A stretch of DNA of 64,000 nt from G965279355 sp965279355 (lineage in GTDB: Bacteria > Pseudomonadota > Alphaproteobacteria > CACIAM-22H2), in contig OZ257155.1 in NCBI GenBank assembly GCA_965279355.1, positions 4,588,001-4,652,000 on the forward strand. Reading direction: 5' to 3'. The position numbers were made by a program, and so were the translations under genes. Below the pieces are notes generated by a model. It ran no database searches. It saw nothing but the letters and a program-made list of their open reading frames with translations, and was not told the DNA's origin. Of this stretch, positions 27,530 through 36,107 are shown one piece after another. How positions within the stretch are numbered: the stretch's first letter is position 1; every line of letters begins with the position of its first letter.

Positions 27530-28855
27530 ATGCGTCTGTCCCAGTTCTTCCTGCCGGTTCTGCGTGAAAATCCCAGCGAGGCGCAGATCGTTTCGCATCG
27601 CTTGATGCTGCGGGCGGGCATGATCCGCCAGTCGGCAGCGGGCATCTATTCATGGCTGCCGCTGGGCCATCGCGTGCTCAAGAAGGTCGAGCAGATCGTC
27701 CGCGAGGAGCAGGACCGCGCTGGCGCGCAGGAACTGTTGATGCCGACCATCCAGCCGGCTGAGCTGTGGAAAGAGTCCGGCCGCTACGAGGATTACGGCA
27801 AGGAGATGCTGCGCATCATCGACCGTCACGAGCGCGAGATGCTCTACGGCCCGACCAACGAAGAGCTGATCACCGATATCTTCCGGACCTACCTCAAGAG
27901 CTATCGCGACCTTCCGAAGATCCTCTATCACATTCAATGGAAATTCCGCGACGAGGTGCGTCCGCGCTTCGGTGTGATGCGCGGTCGCGAGTTCCTGATG
28001 AAGGATTCCTATTCCTTCGATCTCGATCCGGCTGCCGCGCGGCATTCCTACAACAAGATGTTCATCGCCTATCTGCGCACGTTTGCCCGTCTGGGATTGA
28101 AGGCGGTGCCGATGCGCGCCGATACCGGCCCGATCGGCGGCGATCTCAGCCACGAGTTCCATATCCTGGCCGAAACAGGCGAAAGCGCGGTTTTCGTGCA
28201 CAAGGATCTGCTGGAGGCCGACTGGTCGAAGGCGGAGACTGATTACGAGGACGTTGCCGGCCTGCAAAAGGCGGTGGATTCCTTCACCTCGATCTACGCG
28301 GCGGCGGAGGAAAAGCACGATCCGGCGATGGCTGAGAAACTTGGCGACAAGCTGATCTCGGCGCGCGGCATTGAAGTCGGTCATATCTTCAATTTCGGAA
28401 CCAAATACTCGGCGCCGATGAAGGCGAATGTGGTGGGCCCCAAAGGCGAAGCCATCACTGTCGAGATGGGCTCCTACGGCATCGGCGTATCGCGCCTGGT
28501 CGGTGGAATCATTGAGGCGAGCCATGATGCCAGCGGCATCATCTGGCCGGACAGCGTGGCGCCGTTCGATATCGGCCTGGTCAACCTGCGCGCCGGCGAC
28601 GCCAAGTGCGATGCGGCCTGTAACGATCTCTACACCAAGCTGCGCGCGGCAGGTAAAGACGTGCTTTATGACGACCGCACGGAAAGTGCAGGTGCCAAGT
28701 TCGCGACCATGGACCTGATCGGTCTGCCCTGGCAGGCGGTGATCGGTCCGCGCGGCGTTGCCGCCGGCAAAATAGAACTCAAGCGGCGCGCTACGGGTGA
28801 AAAAGAAGAACTGTCGTTTGACGAAGCGCTGAACAGGCTCACCGCAAAGCCCTGA
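27530..28855 (+). CDS. proS: Prolyl-tRNA synthetase, short alphaproteobacterial type
   Basis: This 441-aa class II aminoacyl-tRNA synthetase charges tRNA-Pro. Motif 2 region 'FRDEVRPRFGVMRGREFLMK' is near residue 140, 'MRADTGPIGGDLSHEFHIL' near 200, and motif 3 'VEMGSYGIGVSRLVGGIIEA' near 315, followed by the anticodon-binding domain. The usual bacterial enzyme is about 570 aa because of an inserted editing domain; its absence here is normal for Alphaproteobacteria, where separate trans-editing proteins may compensate. The frame extends upstream, but the ATG at 27530 gives the family N-terminus 'MRLSQFFLPVLRENP'. Confidence 0.95.
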   Translation: MRLSQFFLPVLRENPSEAQIVSHRLMLRAGMIRQSAAGIYSWLPLGHRVLKKVEQIVREEQDRAGAQELLMPTIQPAELWKESGRYEDYGKEMLRIIDRHEREMLYGPTNEELITDIFRTYLKSYRDLPKILYHIQWKFRDEVRPRFGVMRGREFLMKDSYSFDLDPAAARHSYNKMFIAYLRTFARLGLKAVPMRADTGPIGGDLSHEFHILAETGESAVFVHKDLLEADWSKAETDYEDVAGLQKAVDSFTSIYAAAEEKHDPAMAEKLGDKLISARGIEVGHIFNFGTKYSAPMKANVVGPKGEAITVEMGSYGIGVSRLVGGIIEASHDASGIIWPDSVAPFDIGLVNLRAGDAKCDAACNDLYTKLRAAGKDVLYDDRTESAGAKFATMDLIGLPWQAVIGPRGVAAGKIELKRRATGEKEELSFDEALNRLTAKP

Positions 28856-28878
28856 AGGCTTGTGTCGCCTTTCTGCTT

Positions 28879-30399
28879 TTAGCTGGCGAATAGTGCGCGT
28901 CCGGCGCGCACGATCCGCTGGAGGTCCCTGTGCCACTTTGTCCCCAAGGGGCCGGCATGGACCCGCGAAAGCTGGGCGTAGCGCGCTTCGGGCAATGACG
29001 CAGCGATGCGCGCGCGCAGCGCATCGAGGTTATAGGCATCGCGCCCGGGTGCCAGGCTGACCGGCACAATGCTACCGGGGCTGAGCGCAAGTTCCCCTGC
29101 TATCGCTTCCACCGAATCCCTGATGGAACGAGCCTTGGGCCGTTTGGCAGCGACGATATCGTAAGGCGGTTCCCATTCGGCAAAGGGCCTTAGCTGGTCG
29201 ATATGCGTGGCAACGCACAGGAGCGGCGGCCTGTTGAGTTCCGGTCGCGCGGCAAACCACTCGCGAAATGCTTTCAGCCCCTGCGCGTCGGTTTCGCGGG
29301 CCGCCTGTGTGACGGCGATTGTCCACAGCACGATGTCGGCGCGGCGCGCTTCCTCGCCCAAAGCCGCGATGGCGGCCGGCGAGAGATCGAGACCAGGAGC
29401 ATCGACAAACACGAACGCGCCACCGTCGGGATCGGTGGCTTCGAACGCGCGAAATCCGGGCGGACCGGGCAGCGGCGTGACCGGGGCCAGGATGTCGCTG
29501 GCCAGTGCGTTGAGCAGACTCGATTTGCCGGCGTTGGTCTGACCCGCGATCAGCACGCGCAAGGGAGGCGCTGTGTCGTTTGCTGCGGCTGCGTCGGCGC
29601 GCGCAGTCATTGCAGCGACACGATCAAGCTCGGCGGCGTCGTGACGCAGCCGTCCTGAATAAAGATCGATGGCTGCCTTGCCGACCTCGATCACCAGAAG
29701 CTGCGTCAGCCGGCGCTGGAGCCGAAGCTTGCCCGCATCCCAGGCGGCATCGAAAACCAGTCGCCGCACCTCGCCCAGGGCGGCACTTGCAGGATTGATG
29801 ACCGGACGCACCACGCGATAGAGGTCGTAGATATCCTGTCCAAGCTGAACCAGCGGGGCGGCGTCGCCGATGACCTGATGCGCGCTTCGCATCTGCGCCA
29901 GCGTCAGCCGGTCAGCGAGCGGTACCATTTCGAGCACGGCCTGTCGCAGGCGTGCGGATACACGATGCACCAACAGGAGCCCTTCGGGCATGGTGAAGGC
30001 AGCGAGCGGATTGTCGTCCTCCGGCCGATAGTGCCGGGCAACCTGTTCGACTGTCCGTCGCGCGAGCGCGAACGCTTCGTCGGCATCGGTCAGCGAGAGC
30101 GGCTCGATTGTCTCGGCAAAGCTTCGCACTTTTTCGAACGCGGCGCGCTCGCGTTCCGGCCAGTCGGCTTCCGGCGTCGCCAGTTCGGCGAGTTCGGCTT
30201 TCTGTCGCGGGCGGCGCCAGCGCAACACGTAGAGCCCAGACGGCATCGCTGCGAGCAGACACAGCGCGAAAAACCACAAGCCGTGGCCCTGTTCCCACAG
30301 CCACAAGGCACCCAGCGGGATCAGCAGCAGCGGCGGCAATAGAAGCAGCGCGGCGGCAGCAATCTCGCGGCGACGGAGGCGGAGCGAACGGTGCGCCAT
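28879..30399 (-). CDS. Membrane-anchored GTPase (50S ribosome-binding GTPase-like fold)
   Basis: This 506-aa protein starts with two hydrophobic segments (about residues 12-52), then a long helical region, then a GTPase domain from about residue 275. The P-loop reads 'GQTNAGKSSLLNAL' near 285, G3 is 'VDAPGLDL', and G4 is 'ATHIDQ', where an HID replaces the usual NKxD-type signature. The ATG at 30399 shares a base with the stop of the upstream GTPase gene (TGATG), so the two products are coupled. Function is unknown; dynamin-like, YcjX-like and Era-like GTPases share the fold. Residues after 455 are helical and may bind a partner. Confidence 0.75.
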   Translation of the reverse strand: MAHRSLRLRRREIAAAALLLLPPLLLIPLGALWLWEQGHGLWFFALCLLAAMPSGLYVLRWRRPRQKAELAELATPEADWPERERAAFEKVRSFAETIEPLSLTDADEAFALARRTVEQVARHYRPEDDNPLAAFTMPEGLLLVHRVSARLRQAVLEMVPLADRLTLAQMRSAHQVIGDAAPLVQLGQDIYDLYRVVRPVINPASAALGEVRRLVFDAAWDAGKLRLQRRLTQLLVIEVGKAAIDLYSGRLRHDAAELDRVAAMTARADAAAANDTAPPLRVLIAGQTNAGKSSLLNALASDILAPVTPLPGPPGFRAFEATDPDGGAFVFVDAPGLDLSPAAIAALGEEARRADIVLWTIAVTQAARETDAQGLKAFREWFAARPELNRPPLLCVATHIDQLRPFAEWEPPYDIVAAKRPKARSIRDSVEAIAGELALSPGSIVPVSLAPGRDAYNLDALRARIAASLPEARYAQLSRVHAGPLGTKWHRDLQRIVRAGRALFAS

Positions 30400-31655
30400 C
30401 ACGCCCCGCCGTCGCGCGGGCTGCGGAAGATTGCCAGCGCGTCGCGCAGGCCCCTGGCATAGGCTTCCTTCACCGCGAGGTCGCTTGGCCTTTCTCCGGC
30501 CTGCCGCGCGGTGAGATAGACTCGAGCCGCCAAACCCAGCGCATAGGTGAACGCAAAACTTGCCGCAGCCGCGGCGGCGGCTCCGGCCGTCTGGCCATAA
30601 ACCGGGACCAGCTTGATAAGCTGGCGTATACCGAAGCTCACCCCGTAATTTGCCACGGCCGCGGTGCCGATTCCGCCAAGGAAGCCGAGAACATCCGCGC
30701 GGCCCCAGGCGACATCGTAACGCCGGGCGAGCGCGTGCAGCATCGCGCCCTGCACCCCCGTCACTGCAATTGCGCCAACCGCGGGAACCACATCGCTCGC
30801 CGCGGCGGCGAATGCATATCCGACGATCAGCTTGTGCGTGCGCGCGCCGATGCGATCGCCTTCAATGGCCCGCAACGCTGACAGCCGGTTCTGCACCGCC
30901 AGGGGCGCCGCCAGTTCGATTGCCGCGAGCAGAGCATCGATCCCGTAATCGGCCGGTGCCAGCCCGTCCTGCGGCTGCGTGAAGTCGAGCGGCACGAACA
31001 GGATGCGCGCTGCGCCCGGGAGGCCGGCGAAGAGCGACCGTTGATGCATGAGCGCGCGAGACAGATCCGCAGGCACGCCGGAAAGCCCGGCGTCGGTGCC
31101 GACGCCGGTAAATGGGTAGGGCAGCGCATGCGCCGGCGGGTGGGGATAGAGCGCATGCAGCCATGTCTGCGCGACGATCAGCGGCCAGTCGGGGTGACGA
31201 TCGCGAATGTCGCGCACCGCATCGATCACGGATTGCTGCGCCGGATCGCTGGTGCGCATCACGACAATGAGCAGATGCGCCTTGTCTTCGCACGCCAGCA
31301 GATCCTCGGTCGGATCATAACCAGTTTCACCAAGGCCGCGCGTGTCCAGAAAGCGCAGCAGAGGCGCCTCTGACGGGAAATCGAAGACGGCGGCGGTGCG
31401 CGTCATTGGGCGAAAGCCTTCGCCGATCTCGGCCGCACTGGCGCCGGTCAGCCGCTGGACGATTGACGACTTGCCGCTTTGCACTTTTCCGAGCAGCCAG
31501 ATCACGGGAGCGCCGGCTGTCGCGGCGTCACGCGCCGACGTCGGCTCTGTATCGGCGACCGCGCCAGCGGCGACCGCGTCCGGAGAGCCCACGGCGCTTG
31601 TGCGCTCGACGATCGAACGCCACCAGGTCAACGGATTGAGACGACGGATGCTCAT
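30399..31655 (-). CDS. GTPase with C-terminal DUF697 domain
   Basis: This 418-aa protein has a P-loop 'LLGKVQSGKSSIVQRL' near residue 55, G3 'LDTRGLGE' near 103, and a possible G4-like 'IVAQTWLH'. Its C-terminal third contains hydrophobic stretches 'ASDVVPAVGAIAVTGVQ' and 'GIGTAAVANYGVSFGIRQLI', typical of DUF697. The long open frame upstream adds 82 residues without support; the start at 31655 gives 'MSIRRLNPLTWWRS'. Together with the downstream GTPase it forms a two-gene unit of distinct GTPases, probably acting at the inner membrane. The role is unknown. Confidence 0.75.
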   Translation of the reverse strand: MSIRRLNPLTWWRSIVERTSAVGSPDAVAAGAVADTEPTSARDAATAGAPVIWLLGKVQSGKSSIVQRLTGASAAEIGEGFRPMTRTAAVFDFPSEAPLLRFLDTRGLGETGYDPTEDLLACEDKAHLLIVVMRTSDPAQQSVIDAVRDIRDRHPDWPLIVAQTWLHALYPHPPAHALPYPFTGVGTDAGLSGVPADLSRALMHQRSLFAGLPGAARILFVPLDFTQPQDGLAPADYGIDALLAAIELAAPLAVQNRLSALRAIEGDRIGARTHKLIVGYAFAAAASDVVPAVGAIAVTGVQGAMLHALARRYDVAWGRADVLGFLGGIGTAAVANYGVSFGIRQLIKLVPVYGQTAGAAAAAAASFAFTYALGLAARVYLTARQAGERPSDLAVKEAYARGLRDALAIFRSPRDGGA

Positions 31656-31951
31656 GCCTTGGTGGATGTTTCCGCTGGTCGGTCGAAAGGGAAGAATCCT
31701 GCAGGGCTTCTGTTTTTTAAGGGTGAAATGAGCCGCTTCTGTGGCGCTTGTGCCGTTCACTAACATAGGCGCTACCGGCGGAAAAAGAACAGGACCGGGA
31801 GGAAAATGGCGATGCTGGCGGGGAGGATGCCTATGGCAGCTTGGCTGCGAGCTCTCATTTCTGGTCGCTTGGAGAGCAGGGAATGCCTTATGCTCAGGCA
31901 AGCTGCGGAATGTTCTTCAACCGCAATCGCTCAACAATTACAGATGAATTC
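31656..31951. other. Intergenic region between the GTPase pair and the MarR gene
   Basis: These 296 bases hold the divergent upstream regions of the GTPase operon and the MarR-type regulator. A strong Shine-Dalgarno sequence GGGAGGAAA precedes an ATG at 31806, but the 100-codon frame it opens runs out of frame into the regulator gene and resembles nothing known. No copy of the 18 bp palindrome found downstream was seen here. Confidence 0.4.
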
Positions 31952-32515
31952 ATGCCCTCCAAGACAAATACCTCTCAGCGGTCAAAAAGCGGCTATCGTG
32001 TCGTCAACGATTCAATGGAATCCCGCGGGGCGCATCAGGACCCCAAGCGCCACCTCTATGTCATTACGGAGAATGCCGGATACTTGGCGGCCATCACGAC
32101 GCGGCTGATCGAACGCGATTTCGATCGCCGATTCAAGAAGCATGGATCCTCATTCGGTCAATGGCCCATTCTCATTCACCTCTGGGCCAAGGACGGCCAG
32201 ACCCAGCGTGAGCTGTGCCGGCGGGTCGTCGTCGAGGAGGCTACGATGACAAATACATTGAATCGCATGGTGAAGGCCGGACTGGTCGAGCGGCGACAGG
32301 CACCCGAAGATCGCCGCCAGCAGCAGATATTTCTCACGCGGAGTGCCCTTCGTCTCCGGGATAAGATGGTTGCGGAAGCTCTTGCCTCAAACGAGGTCGC
32401 GCTCAAAGGCGTTTCGGCACGTGATCGCGCGACACTCCGTAGGGTCCTGGCGCGCATTGTCGTCAACCTCAGGGAACAGCCCAGCATCGCCCCATCCTTT
32501 TCGTCCAGAGGATAG
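31952..32515 (+). CDS. MarR-family transcriptional regulator
   Basis: This protein of about 187 aa has a winged helix-turn-helix DNA-binding domain of MarR type. 'GQTQRELCRRVVVEEATMTN' is the helix-turn-helix and 'NRMVKAGLVERRQAPEDRRQ' the recognition helix and wing, including the family's conserved D/R-R wing tip; 'QQQIFLTRSALRLRDKMVAE' follows. MarR proteins are usually repressors that release DNA on binding aromatic or phenolic ligands. The start is uncertain: ATG at 31952 or 32015 (166 aa), neither with a strong ribosome-binding site. It heads a catabolic cluster in which two copies of an 18 bp palindrome are its likely operators. Confidence 0.85.
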   Translation: MPSKTNTSQRSKSGYRVVNDSMESRGAHQDPKRHLYVITENAGYLAAITTRLIERDFDRRFKKHGSSFGQWPILIHLWAKDGQTQRELCRRVVVEEATMTNTLNRMVKAGLVERRQAPEDRRQQQIFLTRSALRLRDKMVAEALASNEVALKGVSARDRATLRRVLARIVVNLREQPSIAPSFSSRG

Positions 32516-32536
32516 GAGCGGTGCTGAGCTCTTGGT

Positions 32537-33664
32537 TCAGTTCCAGATCTCCTGGCTAACCTTGACGATGAGATCAAGTTTCCGCCGCTCATCGTCGATT
32601 GAAAAATCAGTTCCGAATACATTAGTGGAAAAGCCGCATTGCGGGCAAAGACCGAGTTGCTCCAGCGGTAGGTAGTTTGACGCTTCGTCGATTCTCTTTT
32701 TCAAGGAATCGGACGTCTCCAGTTCCCTGACTTTCGTGGAAACGATACCGAGATAGGCGGTCTTACCCTTGGGAAAGTAGCGAAGCGGCGAGAAGCCGCC
32801 GGCGCGGCTGGTATCGTATTCGAGCAGATAACCGTCGACATCGAGACGGCCAAACACGGCTTCTGCGACAGGATCGTAGCCGCCTTCGCCGCCCCAGAAA
32901 GCATTCATGTTCCCACGGCACATGTGCATGAGGAGGGTCATGTCTTTGGGCCGGCCGGCAATCGCTTCATTGATCAGCCAGATATAGGTTTCAATGAGAA
33001 CCTTTGGATCCTCGCCCCGCAACAGGGAGAACTTTTGATGACGAGGGTCGCATAGGAGAGGAATCATGCACTCATCGATCTGGAGAACCTTGCAGCCCGC
33101 CTCGGCCAGTGCGTGGATCTCGGCACGATAGGCTGCGATCAGATCGTCCCAGAACTCGGCGATGTTGTCGTAAATTTCCGGGACGAATTCCTGATTGCGC
33201 AGGAAGTGGATGATCGTTGGTGCCGGAATCGTAACCTTCGGTATGCGCTGGGTGGCTGACTTCAGAAACTTGAACGGCTCGGACAGGATGCTGCCTTTCC
33301 ATTTGAGCCGCTCCGTGAGCGTCACGCCGGGTGCCGGGCGCCTTTCACCGCCGGCATTCGTGAAGGAAACTGCGGTTTTGCCGTTATAGGTGACTTTGGG
33401 GCCGAGCGAGATCGCGAAATCCGTCCACCAGCTGCGGCGCCGGAATTCGCCGTCCGTGACCAGCGGGAGACCGCAGCTTTCCTGAAGAGCGACGACATCC
33501 CGGACCGCCTGATCTTCGACCGCGCGCAACGCGGCGTTGTCATGGGCCCCAAGATTATGATCGGCGTCCTGCGCCCCGAGATAGCGATTGCGCGCTTCCT
33601 GAAGCCCCGCCGGCCGCAGAAGGCTTCCAACATGATCTACATGAGGCAGGGGATGGATCGACAT
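32537..33664 (-). CDS. MetE C-terminal-like methyltransferase (cobalamin-independent methionine synthase family)
   Basis: This 375-aa protein corresponds to the catalytic C-terminal domain of MetE, as in Bacillus YxjG/YxjH-type proteins, without the N-terminal duplicate domain. Likely zinc ligands are visible in 'LLMHMCRGN' (HxC) near residue 245 and 'LCPQCGFSTN' near 340. Other blocks are 'DHVGSLLRPAGL' at the N-terminus and 'VLQIDECMIPLL' near 200. Such proteins transfer a methyl group to a thiol using a methylated folate or another methyl donor. The ATG follows CTAGGAGTAATGCA. It lies next to a MarR regulator, with an operator-like palindrome 28 bases upstream of its start, so its methyl donor may be linked to the aromatic catabolism suggested by its neighbours. 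Confidence 0.8.
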   Translation of the reverse strand: MSIHPLPHVDHVGSLLRPAGLQEARNRYLGAQDADHNLGAHDNAALRAVEDQAVRDVVALQESCGLPLVTDGEFRRRSWWTDFAISLGPKVTYNGKTAVSFTNAGGERRPAPGVTLTERLKWKGSILSEPFKFLKSATQRIPKVTIPAPTIIHFLRNQEFVPEIYDNIAEFWDDLIAAYRAEIHALAEAGCKVLQIDECMIPLLCDPRHQKFSLLRGEDPKVLIETYIWLINEAIAGRPKDMTLLMHMCRGNMNAFWGGEGGYDPVAEAVFGRLDVDGYLLEYDTSRAGGFSPLRYFPKGKTAYLGIVSTKVRELETSDSLKKRIDEASNYLPLEQLGLCPQCGFSTNVFGTDFSIDDERRKLDLIVKVSQEIWN

Positions 33665-33691
33665 TGCATTACTCCTAGTTGGTAAAGTTAA

Positions 33692-33709
33692 TAATTAGTA
33701 TGCTAAGTA
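33692..33709. promoter_or_regulatory. 18 bp palindromic operator candidate upstream of the MetE-like gene
   Basis: TAATTAG-TATG-CTAAGTA matches the perfect palindrome at 35181-35198 at 17 of 18 positions. It lies 28 bases upstream of the MetE-like start, among AT-rich sequence expected to contain the promoter. The likely binding protein is the MarR-type regulator encoded at 31952. Confidence 0.65.
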
Positions 33710-33784
33710 AATAGACGATAAATATGCCTTGCCCATGAAGACGACGTGAATCTTCTGCCAGTCCTTAGGGGTTTCGCTGCCGGG

Positions 33785-35086
33785 CTATTTCCAGCGGGTT
33801 CTCATCAGGATGAACGTAACTAGGATTCCCAGGCTGAGCGAAAGTGCCAGAATCAGGAATGCGTCCGAGAATTCACCGGTTCTGGCTCGGATAACACCAA
33901 TCATTGGCGGCGCAACAAATCCGGCAATGCCCCCGAGAGAATTGATGATCGCGTAACCCGCCGCCGCTCCGTCATCGGCCAGCATGGCGTTTGGTCCGTT
34001 CCAGAAGACGGCGATGGCGCTTAACATCCCGGCGGCGGCCACTGTAACGAAGGCGAGGGTAACAAAAGTACTGTCTGCCAGCCCGGCACCGGCGAGACCG
34101 ATGGCGCCAACCAGCAATGCAGTGACGAGATGCCATCGGCGTTCGCCGGTCCTGTCGGAATGTTGTGCGAAAAACTGCATTGCAATGGCGCCGAAGAGAA
34201 AGGGGGTTGCGGCAGCAAAGCCGATCGCGACGGTCGACAGGTCGGACATCTGCCTGATCATCTGCGGCAACCATATGGTTACGCCCAGAAATCCGCATCC
34301 CACGAAGAACAGGATGCCGGAAAAGGCCAGCACGACGGGACTTTTAAGCGCCCGGACAAGGCTGTTGATTCCGTGCTCGGCGGCCTTTTCCCTTTCCGCC
34401 TGCAGTGTGGCGGAAAGCCACTGCCGCTGTTCCGCCGACAGCCATTTTACGCTGTCGGGGCTGCCGGGCAGATACACATACGCAAGGATGCCGGCTACCA
34501 CGGTCGCGCCACCCTGCAGCAGAAACATCCATTGCCAGCCTCGTAGCGCGAGGACTCCGTCGAACGTGAGGATGCCGGCCGATACAGGTGGGCCCAGAAT
34601 GAGCGCCACGGCGACGGCAGACCACATCCGTGCGATGGCCTTCGAAAGTTCTGCCCGCGGATACCAAATCGACAGGTAGAAGATAACACCCGGGATCCAG
34701 CCAGCCTCAGCAACGCCAATGAGAAAGCGGACGACGTAGAGGGAAAGAGGAGTGTCGACGAACATCATCGCCATGGTCATGAAGCCCCAGGTAATGGCAA
34801 TTCGGGCCAACCAGATTCGAGCTCCGACACGCCGCAGGATCATGTTGCTGGGCACTTCAAAAAGAATATAGCCGGTGTAAAGAATACCGGCCCCCAGCCC
34901 GAATACCTGCGGCACGAAACCAAGGTCCTGATTCATCTGCAATGCCGCGAAGCCGATGTTTACGCGGTCGAGAAAGTTGAAAAAGAACAACACGAAGACC
35001 AGCGGGATTATCCGCCATGTCACAGCGCTCATGGTCGATCGTGCGATGTGATCGGTCGTTGGTTCGTCTACGGTTATGTGGTTCAT
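33785..35086 (-). CDS. MFS transporter, anion:cation symporter (ACS) family
   Basis: This 433-aa, twelve-helix transporter has the ACS-family signature 'NFLDRVNIGFAALQMNQDLG' between residues 39 and 58, and 'LGAGILYTGYILFEVPSNMI' after it. Family members import organic anions such as phthalate, tartrate, glucarate, 4-hydroxyphenylacetate or other aromatic acids with protons. The ATG at 35086 has a strong GGGGGAAGCAG ribosome-binding site; an upstream extension is unlikely. It lies between the MetE-like gene and a divergent hydrolase gene, and an operator-like palindrome lies 94 bases upstream, so an aromatic acid substrate is a reasonable guess. Confidence 0.85.
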   Translation of the reverse strand: MNHITVDEPTTDHIARSTMSAVTWRIIPLVFVLFFFNFLDRVNIGFAALQMNQDLGFVPQVFGLGAGILYTGYILFEVPSNMILRRVGARIWLARIAITWGFMTMAMMFVDTPLSLYVVRFLIGVAEAGWIPGVIFYLSIWYPRAELSKAIARMWSAVAVALILGPPVSAGILTFDGVLALRGWQWMFLLQGGATVVAGILAYVYLPGSPDSVKWLSAEQRQWLSATLQAEREKAAEHGINSLVRALKSPVVLAFSGILFFVGCGFLGVTIWLPQMIRQMSDLSTVAIGFAAATPFLFGAIAMQFFAQHSDRTGERRWHLVTALLVGAIGLAGAGLADSTFVTLAFVTVAAAGMLSAIAVFWNGPNAMLADDGAAAGYAIINSLGGIAGFVAPPMIGVIRARTGEFSDAFLILALSLSLGILVTFILMRTRWK

Positions 35087-35180
35087 CTGCTTCCCCCATA
35101 ATTTGGCTGCGCCTGCTTTTTTGGCGATTTTTCGTGACCCGGCTGCCACTGAAGGGCAGGTCGGATGGGTCGACAGCTAA

Positions 35181-35198
35181 TACTTAGTATGCTAAGTA
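35181..35198. promoter_or_regulatory. Perfect 18 bp palindromic operator candidate in the MFS/hydrolase divergent region
   Basis: TACTTAG-TATG-CTAAGTA has perfect 7 bp arms around a 4 bp centre. It is 94 bases from the MFS start and 112 bases from the hydrolase start, so it could control both directions. The near-identical copy at 33692-33709 supports a shared regulator, most simply the MarR-type protein of this cluster. Confidence 0.7.
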
Positions 35199-35310
35199 GA
35201 AACTTGTGCCGGCTTTCGGGCCTTGTCAAGCGGGAGAGTCCAGTCTGTCGCTATGAATTTTGGAAACTTAGCCGGCTATGTATGCGGCGGAGACGAATAG
35301 GAGAGATTAA

Positions 35311-36024
35311 ATGGTCGATTTTGTCCTGGTTCATGGCGCCTGGCATGGGGCGTGGTGTTGGCGCCGCCTTGAGCCGCTGTTGGCTGCAAAGGGGCATCGC
35401 GCCTGGACGCCGACGCTTACGGGGCAGGGTGCGAGCGTTCACCTGGCAACATCTTCGGTCGGCCTAGCAACCCATGTGGTCGACATCGAAAACACGATCC
35501 GGAGCGAGGAACTAAACGACATTGTTCTTGTCGGCCACAGCTACGCGGGCATCGTCGCGAGCGTGGTTGCGTGCAGGATGCCTGAGCGCATTCGGCGGCT
35601 CGTCTATCTTGATGCGTTCGTGCCGAGTCCAGATCGAAGCCTTTTCGATCTTGTCTCGCCGGAAGAGCGGGACCAACTTCGTCTAATGGCTGCTAGCGGG
35701 GCACAACCATGGCTGCTACCGCCATTTCCGCCGGCTGGCTACGGCGTCATGGACTCCGGAGCCGCAGCGTGGCTGTCGCGTCAGCTTACGCCTATGACGA
35801 TTGCCTGTTTCGAAGATGTGGTGCGTTTCGATGAGGCGCGCCTGTTGGCTCTTCCCCGCACCTATGTCCACGCGTCACGATCCGAGCGGGATCGGTTTGA
35901 GCGTTTCGCGGCGCCGTTCCGGAAGCAGGGCGCACCATCCTATTTCGAGATTCCGAGCGGACACGACATGATGATTACTCATGCAGCTGAAACCGCCCAT
36001 ATTCTTGATGCGGTGGCTGGCTAG
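35311..36024 (+). CDS. Alpha/beta hydrolase, esterase-like
   Basis: This 237-aa protein has the alpha/beta-hydrolase catalytic residues. The oxyanion-hole segment is 'FVLVHGAWHGAWCW' near residue 4, the nucleophile elbow 'LVGHSYAG' near 72 with Ser, the motif 'YLDAFVPSP' near 98, and a terminal 'PSGHDMMITH' with the probable catalytic His near 221. The N-terminal HGAWHGAWCW segment is typical of small aryl esterases and plant-type methylesterases. It precedes the bicupin dioxygenase gene by 83 bases on the same strand and could release an aromatic acid from an ester. The substrate is not known. Confidence 0.82.
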   Translation: MVDFVLVHGAWHGAWCWRRLEPLLAAKGHRAWTPTLTGQGASVHLATSSVGLATHVVDIENTIRSEELNDIVLVGHSYAGIVASVVACRMPERIRRLVYLDAFVPSPDRSLFDLVSPEERDQLRLMAASGAQPWLLPPFPPAGYGVMDSGAAAWLSRQLTPMTIACFEDVVRFDEARLLALPRTYVHASRSERDRFERFAAPFRKQGAPSYFEIPSGHDMMITHAAETAHILDAVAG

Positions 36025-36107
36025 AAACGGGACCGAAAGAAGAGTTATCTCTTAAACAGCACGTAGAAGATCTGCGGCCGTTTCGGCCGATGGATGTGGG
36101 AGGAAAT

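Noticed and set aside
31690..31718. GAAG/CTTC hairpin followed by six T, resembling a terminator on the plus strand
   Set aside because: No plus-strand gene ends upstream of it; the genes to the left are on the minus strand, and the outer stem is only four base pairs.
36083..36094. CGGCCG repeated three bases apart before the bicupin gene
   Set aside because: CGGCCG is self-complementary and common in GC-rich DNA, and the hairpin has no other supporting signal.
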